Source: Ferruginibacter sp. (GTDB lineage Bacteria > Bacteroidota > Bacteroidia > Chitinophagales > Chitinophagaceae). Taken from it: a stretch of DNA of 6,609 bases. The first letter of the stretch is position 1, and every line of letters begins with the position of its first letter. Position numbers and translations under genes: made by a program. The DNA is taken from the NCBI GenBank assembly GCA_025362765.1, contig JANYFI010000220.1, forward strand, positions 1 through 6,609, in the 5' to 3' direction. Below are positions 1 to 4,490 of this stretch, piece after piece. The notes below the pieces were generated by a model. It ran no database searches. It was given only the letters and a program-made list of their open reading frames with translations, and had not been told where the DNA came from.

Positions 1-311
1 GGGTTAAAATCTTTTTTCAAACCCCAGTACCAGTTTTTATAGTCGTTGTAATTGGAAGTGCTGTCCCGCTCAATCCAGTCTTCGTTGCAAATTGACCAGG
101 ATTCAATGATACCGGGTACTGCGTATAATCCCCAGTGAATAAGCATACCAAATTTCTGGTCCTGCCATTTATCTAATTTCGTTTTTACCAATGCATCCGT
201 AGGCCATTCGTAGGTGGCAGACTGCGGATGAACATTTTGCTGAGCTCTCGTCAAACCAATAGTTAGTAAACAAATCAATGATAAAATTATACGGCGCATT
301 TTTTTGTTCAT
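1..311 (-). CDS. GH29 alpha-L-fucosidase, N-terminal part (cut by left edge)
   Basis: The gene runs leftward and has no stop before the window edge; about 103 residues are visible of a family that usually has roughly 430-550. It starts with a lysine/arginine-rich, hydrophobic signal peptide (MNKKMRRIILSLICLL..., probable cleavage near TRAQ-Q), so the enzyme is exported. The stretch around residues 50-70 contains KFGMLIHWGLYAVPG, the hallmark N-terminal motif of GH29 (FGxFIHWGLYSVP), whose His and Trp line the fucose pocket. It is followed by a YKNWYWGLKKDFN segment that fits the family's Y-x-x-L-x-x-x-F-N-P region. The family removes alpha-linked L-fucose from glycans with retention; the catalytic nucleophile Asp lies further in and is not visible. 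Start choice: ATG at 311 gives a compact signal peptide; in-frame ATGs at 323 and 299 are alternatives. It lies downstream of a broken GH13 gene on the same strand, 150 bases away. Family call is firm; the exact substrate is not known. Confidence 0.88.
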   Translation of the reverse strand, partial: MNKKMRRIILSLICLLTIGLTRAQQNVHPQSATYEWPTDALVKTKLDKWQDQKFGMLIHWGLYAVPGIIESWSICNEDWIERDSTSNYNDYKNWYWGLKKDFN

Positions 312-432
312 TACAACTGTCATTTATGTTTAGGCGAAAAAATTCGATTTGCTGCAATCTACGCAATAGCGAAACAGCATAAATAGCCATATCAATTTAT
401 TCCCAGCATTCATTAATATACTGTAACAACTG

Positions 433-462
433 GTATTGCAATACTTATACAAAAAATTGTAT
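433..462. repeat. Two adjacent short palindromes between the GH13 remnant and the fucosidase gene
   Basis: GTATTGCAATAC at 433-444 is a perfect 12-base palindrome. Two bases further on, 447-462 reads ATACAA-AAAA-TTGTAT, a perfect 6-base stem with a 4-base loop that touches the stop codon of the GH13 remnant (462-464). They may be a weak transcription stop for the GH13 gene, or operator half-sites for the fucosidase gene that starts about 120 bases downstream. No clean TAnnTTTG promoter was found in this spacer. The symmetry is seen directly; the role is a guess. Confidence 0.35.
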
Positions 463-1518
463 CAATTTCTACTTCCCACCGCATACGTATACACCACATA
501 CCCCCACGGCTCAATCATCCAGGGCTTGCCATTTAAGGTTTCACTAATGCCCATAAATACATTGTAAAGTTTGCCCCACATTTTTTTATCCGTAACGGTT
601 ACGGCTTGCTGATTGGAGGAAAGATTCAATATCACCAATACCTTGTTACCCTTTTTTCCCCTGGTAAAATACATTTGAATTTCATTTGGTGCAAACGCTG
701 TATCCGCATAAGTTTTAACACTGTCCAGCGCAAAGGCGGGCCATTCTCCCTCAGCTATTTTTATCATCATGTGAAACATATCCCAGGGATATACCGCATC
801 AAACCCACTTCGGCTCAGGTAAGGCTTATCTCCCTCTGCCAGCATAAAAATACCAGGATTAATCTTTTTAACCGCCCGATGCAGTTGCTCCAGAAAGAGC
901 CCGGTACATTTCAGGCTACATCGCAGCGAAAGCCATCGATACTTGTTTTGGTAAGCCAGTATTTCATGCAGGCTATCATGCTGTCACACATCACAGAGTT
1001 TTTATAATCCAGTTGCCTGGTATCAGCCCAATCTACGGCCACCGCAGCATTGCTATTAGCATCCTTCACAAAAAAATCAGGCTGTTCTTTTAACCAGTGA
1101 TGATCGCCTCCGCTATGATTGGGTACCCAGTCAATGATTATTTTCATCCCCTTTGCGTGTATAGTTTTAACCACTTGTTTAAAATCGGCTAGCGTGCCAA
1201 ATTCAGGATTTATCGAAGTGTAGTCAGCTACTTCATAATAACTTCCCAGTGTTCCTTTACGATCAACCTTGCTAATGGGATTAATGGGCATAAACCAGAT
1301 GGTTTGTACGCCCATATTTTTTAACCTGTCAATGTGTTCGCAAAAGCGTTAAAAGTTCCTTCTGGCGTGTACTGGCGGATATTGACCTCGTAAATATTTC
1401 CCTGCATTATCCAGGCAGGATGAAATTGCGGGGGCATTTTTTTAGACATTTTTTTGCTGAGCATCTACATTGGCAAAAAAAATAATTGCCACATTAAAAG
1501 ACAAACTATATTTTTCAT
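462..1518 (-). pseudogene. Decayed secreted GH13 alpha-amylase-family gene
   Basis: Pieces in different frames together give one GH13 protein. From 1437 down, one frame reads QFHPAWIMQGNIYEVN and RQYTPEGTFNAFA. After a one-base loss near 1340 it continues as EHIDRLKNMGVQTIWFMPI, with region I (DWVPNHS) and region II (GFRCDVA, holding the nucleophile Asp). A TGA follows at 911-913, where the same frame would go on as NVPGSFW; TGG to TGA is a likely origin. A further one-base loss near 889-891 leads into EQLHRAVKKINPGIFMLAE, where the Glu is the general acid/base. The tail has a beta-sandwich-like end and EPWGYVVYTY. After MYFT (about 663) the NHD region IV and following segment are missing. 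The signal-peptide region (1518-1440) also needs frame changes: a TAG at 1465-1467 interrupts it, while another frame reads VAIIFFANVDAQQKN. An intact homolog would hydrolyse alpha-glucans outside the cytoplasm; this copy cannot make an active enzyme. Confidence 0.9.
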
Positions 1519-1631
1519 GAGAATAAAATTTAATCAGTCTACTAAGGTATCAAACTTGATGATAGCAATGTTGAAAAAAACGATGTCGCTTTTTTCCAAA
1601 AAAATTTTCATGACAATTAATAATTATAACA

Positions 1632-1880
1632 ATGAACAATAACAACCAACACAAATCAATCAATCCGACAGACCTTCCGGAAAGTGAAATATTTATACAA
1701 AAAGAAATTTACCAGTATAAGCAGCCGGGCGATTCAGGAAAGCCACTTTACCCTGCTACAAAAGAAACTGGAAATATTAAAGAAGACAACAAATCAAGTA
1801 AAGAAGAAGGACTAAACGAAAAAAATTCGGCTGGTAATAATGGAGCCTATGAAGGTTTTGAAAATCCTCAGGAAAAATAG
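1632..1880 (+). CDS. Small hydrophilic protein of unknown function (82 residues)
   Basis: I do not recognise this protein. It opens MNNNNQHKSINPTDLPESE, followed by a segment with aromatic residues (IFIQKEIYQYKQPGDSG), then a Lys/Glu/Asn/Gly-rich tail ending in YEGFENPQEK. It has no Cys, no Trp, no signal peptide and no membrane segment; the composition suggests a mostly disordered cytoplasmic protein. The ATG follows an AT-rich leader with no Shine-Dalgarno, as is usual in Bacteroidota. It is divergent from the GH13 remnant (start-to-start about 113 bases) and is followed by 246 bases without a gene, so it is probably monocistronic. Support for coding is the absence of stops over 82 codons in AT-rich DNA and a protein-like, biased composition. 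A spurious reading frame remains possible. Confidence 0.6.
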   Translation: MNNNNQHKSINPTDLPESEIFIQKEIYQYKQPGDSGKPLYPATKETGNIKEDNKSSKEEGLNEKNSAGNNGAYEGFENPQEK

Positions 1881-1947
1881 TGGCCATTCCTTACCATTAA
1901 CCAACTGCTTTTAAATAACTACTACATTTTTCACCACCAACCTGCTG

Positions 1948-2044
1948 AATATTGTTGATTCATTCCCCTCGCCCACTCCGCTTGTATAACATAAGTAAAC
2001 TAAAATGCTTTACTTTATATCTTTATTGTACAATCAACATTATT
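1948..2044. repeat. Nested inverted repeats in the gene-free stretch before the kinase
   Basis: The 246-base spacer 1881-2126 holds no plausible gene. Within it, AATATTGTTGATT (1948-1960) and AATCAACATTATT (2032-2044) form a 13-base inverted repeat with one mismatch, 71 bases apart. Inside are a 7-base inverted repeat, AAGTAAA (1993-1999) with TTTACTT (2009-2015), and a perfect 10-base palindrome, ATTGTACAAT (2025-2034), which overlaps the right outer arm. In AT-rich DNA some symmetry arises by chance, but the clustering upstream of a regulatory gene makes operator or leader-RNA structure reasonable. No perfect TAnnTTTG promoter is visible on the plus strand here; TATCTTTA at 2018-2025 is one base off. 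Confidence 0.35.
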
Positions 2045-2126
2045 AACTATTATTCCTGCAAAAAATTAAAAGTTCCCGGATGTAGTTTATAGAAGGGCTG
2101 CCGCTAATTTTTTGCCTCTAGTCACC

Positions 2127-3521
2127 ATGATTTTTAAACGTTTTTTTTTGGGATTGCTTTGGCGCATAGTACTGATCATTGTATTATCAGCAGCAATGGC
2201 CTACTGCCTTGAGCAGTTATACAAGGCACATACAGATGCCATATATTGGCTTAGCTCAGCATTGTTCCTGGGGTTGGTTGTATACCGGGGGGTAGACCTG
2301 TTTTATTATTCTAATGCTACCAACCGCAAACTCGCCCGTTTTTTTGACTCCATTCAATATGACGATTTCAGCATCAAGTTTTCGAGTGATAATACATTTG
2401 GCAAAAGCTTTCAGGGGCTTAATAAACAGTTTAATAAAGTATTGGAAGCTTTTAGAAAAATAAGGGCAGAGAATGAAGCCAGCCTGCACCTTGTAAATAC
2501 AATTATACAAAATGTGCAGACAGGATTGTTACTGTACGATCAATATGGGCGCATTGAACTCAGCAACAGTGCAGCCTGTAAGTTACTGGGTTTTTACCGG
2601 CTTAAAAATATTGCTGAATTAAAAACAAATCATATTGAGCTGGCCAATAAATTAAGCGTTACTAACGAAAAACACTTTTTATACCAAGGTGCCAACGGCA
2701 TTCAACTTTCTGTTAATATCGTTGCTATCCGGCTGGGGGGACAAATAAAAAACCTGGTATCGCTGCAAAACATACAACCGGAAATGCAACAAAAAGAAAT
2801 AGAATCCTGGCAAAATTTAACCCGTGTGTTGCGGCATGAAATTATGAATTCGCTCACGCCAATTTTATCATTGATTGGTACTATGAAACATATTGTTGAT
2901 ACAGAATTACCTGAAACAGCCAATGACAACGGCGCCAGGGGCGACTTGCAGGAAGCGCTTCAAACACTTGAAAGCCGCGGCATAGGAATGATCAATTTCG
3001 TGGATGGCTACCGCAGCTTTACCAGTATTCCAGCACCTTCTTTTTCTGAGGTCAGTATGACGCCGTTTATTTTACAGCTGATGAATTTATTACAACCGGA
3101 AATGATAGCCGCCAACATTTTATTTACCATGGAAAACAATTCAGGTGACCAGGTTGTACAAGCTGACCCAGAACAGCTTTCCATGGTGCTGATTAATTTA
3201 ATCAAGAATGCAAAAGAAGCCCTGGAACAAACGAAAAAGGCAACAATCAATATCCGGGTTTCAGCCCTTAATCAATGGTTGTATATTGAAGTTACCGATA
3301 ACGGACCCGGAATAGAGCCGGAAGCAATGGAGGATATTTTTATTCCTTTTTTTACCACTAAAGAAAATGGCTCTGGAATCGGCTTAAGTTTGTCCCGCCA
3401 GATTATACAACAACATGGCGGCACAATCAAAGTTTTTTCTGAGCCAGGTAAAGGAAGCCGGTTTGTAGTGCAATTAAAAATAAAAGTGTTGGCTGCAACT
3501 GGCACTAACACTCCTTTGTAA
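2127..3521 (+). CDS. Membrane-anchored NtrB-type sensor histidine kinase with PAS domain
   Basis: The product, 464 residues from ATG 2127, is an intact two-component sensor kinase. Two membrane helices (about residues 6-28 and 39-53) are joined by a loop of only about ten residues, so there is no real periplasmic sensor domain. A HAMP-like linker follows (about 65-115), then a cytoplasmic PAS domain (about 120-215, with TGLLLYDQYGRIELSN). The HisKA H-box LRHEIMNSLTPI carries the phospho-accepting His at about 237. The ATPase domain has the N-box (NLIKNAKEA, Asn about 361), G1 (DNGPGIE, about 391), an F-box-like FIPFFTTK and G2 (GSGIGLSLS, about 415). It is closest in style to NtrB/AtoS kinases that feed sigma-54 activators of the NtrC type. 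No receiver-domain gene lies next to it here, so its partner is elsewhere or beyond the window. A TTG at 2112 would add only five residues (MPLVT); the ATG places the basic/hydrophobic N-terminus in the usual way. Confidence 0.93.
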   Translation: MIFKRFFLGLLWRIVLIIVLSAAMAYCLEQLYKAHTDAIYWLSSALFLGLVVYRGVDLFYYSNATNRKLARFFDSIQYDDFSIKFSSDNTFGKSFQGLNKQFNKVLEAFRKIRAENEASLHLVNTIIQNVQTGLLLYDQYGRIELSNSAACKLLGFYRLKNIAELKTNHIELANKLSVTNEKHFLYQGANGIQLSVNIVAIRLGGQIKNLVSLQNIQPEMQQKEIESWQNLTRVLRHEIMNSLTPILSLIGTMKHIVDTELPETANDNGARGDLQEALQTLESRGIGMINFVDGYRSFTSIPAPSFSEVSMTPFILQLMNLLQPEMIAANILFTMENNSGDQVVQADPEQLSMVLINLIKNAKEALEQTKKATINIRVSALNQWLYIEVTDNGPGIEPEAMEDIFIPFFTTKENGSGIGLSLSRQIIQQHGGTIKVFSEPGKGSRFVVQLKIKVLAATGTNTPL

Positions 3522-3598
3522 TGGTTTGTAAAAAAAAGCAATTTTAAAAAGCAGGTGCTAAAAGTGGAGATTTTTAATCAATACCAGCCAACGGTAGG

Positions 3599-3631
3599 AA
3601 AAAGAAAAAGCTCCGGTAAAAACCGAAGCTT
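3599..3631 (-). terminator. Rho-independent terminator for the DUF4397 lipoprotein gene
   Basis: AAGCTCCGGT (3608-3617) pairs with ACCGAAGCTT (3622-3631) across an AAAA loop, with one mismatch in ten pairs. Read on the minus strand the hairpin is followed by TTTTTCTTTTTC (3609-3598), a good U-tract, 20 bases after the lipoprotein stop codon. On the plus strand the following bases (ATTTGTTC) are a poorer tract, so use by the convergent kinase gene is possible but less well supported. Confidence 0.75.
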
Positions 3632-3639
3632 ATTTGTTC

Positions 3640-3663
3640 ATAACGCTTTTTTTAAGGCGTTAT
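3640..3663. repeat. Second hairpin at the 3' end of the lipoprotein gene
   Basis: ATAACGC (3640-3646) and GCGTTAT (3657-3663) form a perfect 7-base stem around a 10-base T-rich loop. It spans the last codons and the stop (3652-3654) of the lipoprotein gene. Together with the hairpin at 3608-3631 it makes a tandem structured 3' end between the two convergent genes, and may help stop plus-strand transcription from the kinase gene or stabilise the minus-strand message. Confidence 0.45.
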
Positions 3664-4359
3664 CGTTCCATTGGTAATATATTTTATCTGTACAGCTTTC
3701 GTTGTATCAGTAGCTCCCTGCATACCACTTATTAAAATAGTGTATGCTTTTGCTTCGTCTACAGCAATTGATCTGCTGGCAATAATATTGTCTCCGTTGC
3801 TAACTTTTATATCAATGTTGCCCGCTTTTATTTTTGCGAAACCGCTTACTGTTCCAAAAGCCGCATTACTGTCAAATGCACTACCTTCTCCTGACGAAAT
3901 GGCTATTTTAGGAGTGATGGAAGAATCTGGTATTGCATTGATGTATCTTACAAAGGCCTGTCCTGAAGTTACAGTTAGGTTGTTAAGAGAATCATTCACA
4001 AGAATCGTGTGATAGCTTCCATTTTTACCCACAGTAAAAAGCGAATAATACATGCTGTCAGCAAAATTCCCTGTTGTATTAGACAGGATCGTTCCTGAGT
4101 TGGCATCCAACACCGTTATATCTCTTGCGCCTGTATATACAGGAAGGTAGTTGCCGGTATATCCATTGTATCCTATAGGACTATTGGTTAAATAATTACC
4201 AGAAAGCCGAACGCCAATGGCTTCCTTATCAGGCGCAAGATTAAAGGCCATTAGCCCCGCCACGGGAGTAGGTGTATTGGGAGTTTCATCTTTTTTACAG
4301 GCCGAAAAAACCATCGCTACTACCACTAAACCCATAAAATAACTACTTATTTTTTTCAT
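3652..4359 (-). CDS. DUF4397-type lipoprotein, probably surface-exposed
   Basis: The 235-residue product begins with a lipoprotein signal peptide (MKKISSYFMGLVVVAMVFSA then Cys21), which predicts lipid attachment at Cys21. The residues right after it, KKDE, match the K-(D/E)(D/E) pattern of the lipoprotein export signal described in Capnocytophaga and other Bacteroidota, so delivery to the cell surface is likely. A Pro/Thr-rich spacer (TPNTPTPVAG) precedes the folded part. Residues about 137-212 (FVRYINAIPDSS, then AGNIDIKVSNGD and a YTILISG strand) look like a DUF4397 beta-sandwich. Residues about 34-122 (LMAFNLAPDKEA ... SYHTILVND) look like a divergent first copy. DUF4397 proteins are common in Bacteroidota and have no established function; adhesion or envelope roles are only guesses. 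The gene has its own promoter and terminator. It lies 131 bases downstream of the flavoprotein gene on the same strand. Confidence 0.87.
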   Translation of the reverse strand: MKKISSYFMGLVVVAMVFSACKKDETPNTPTPVAGLMAFNLAPDKEAIGVRLSGNYLTNSPIGYNGYTGNYLPVYTGARDITVLDANSGTILSNTTGNFADSMYYSLFTVGKNGSYHTILVNDSLNNLTVTSGQAFVRYINAIPDSSITPKIAISSGEGSAFDSNAAFGTVSGFAKIKAGNIDIKVSNGDNIIASRSIAVDEAKAYTILISGMQGATDTTKAVQIKYITNGTITP

Positions 4360-4413
4360 ACTTAAAATTTTTGTTGAACCTTAACATGTGAAAAAATAAT
4401 GCCAGTAAGCGGT

Positions 4414-4443
4414 CAAAAATATTTGTTTGCTATATCTTAACAA
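4414..4443 (-). promoter_or_regulatory. Bacteroidota-type promoter of the lipoprotein gene
   Basis: Read on the minus strand, TTG (4443-4441) is followed after 19 bases by TATTTTTG (4421-4414), a full match to the Bacteroidota -7 element TAnnTTTG with a -33 TTG at the usual spacing. Transcription would begin near 4407, giving a leader of about 48 bases before the ATG at 4359. Directly upstream, 4445-4460 is a perfect 16-base palindrome of seven T, AT, seven A, an AT-rich stretch that could act like an UP element. Confidence 0.7.
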
Positions 4444-4460
4444 GTTTTTTTATAAAAAAA

Positions 4461-4489
4461 ATATAAAATTATTGAGTGTTGAAATAATT
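4461..4489 (-). terminator. AT-rich terminator-like hairpin after the flavoprotein gene
   Basis: On the minus strand, AATTATT (4489-4483) and AATAATT (4473-4467) form a perfect 7-base stem with a 9-base loop, starting two bases after the stop codon. They are followed by TTATATTTTTTTT. The stem has no G or C and is therefore weak, but position and T-tract suggest it ends the flavoprotein transcript just before the lipoprotein promoter. Confidence 0.45.
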
Positions 4490-4490
4490 G

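Noticed and set aside
169..390. A minus-strand reading frame of 73 codons overlapping the fucosidase start.
   Set aside because: It runs in a different frame over the fucosidase signal peptide, which has clear family support; the 73-codon product has no recognisable features.
885..915. Programmed frameshift or stop readthrough joining the two GH13 halves.
   Set aside because: The stop and the frame change are separate lesions about 20 bases apart, no recoding signal is evident, and the product would still lack region IV.
606..1007. A plus-strand reading frame of 133 codons antisense to the GH13 gene.
   Set aside because: The opposite strand encodes recognisable GH13 motifs; this frame shows no family features and is a shadow.
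1440..1480. Poly-A tracts at the start of the GH13 gene as a phase-variation switch.
   Set aside because: The gene also carries a nonsense codon, other frameshifts and a deletion of a catalytic region, so tract slippage could not restore function.
1454..1642. A plus-strand reading frame of 62 codons antisense to the GH13 start.
   Set aside because: It covers the GH13 signal region and its upstream spacer in antisense, has low-complexity AT-driven composition and runs into the small gene at 1632.
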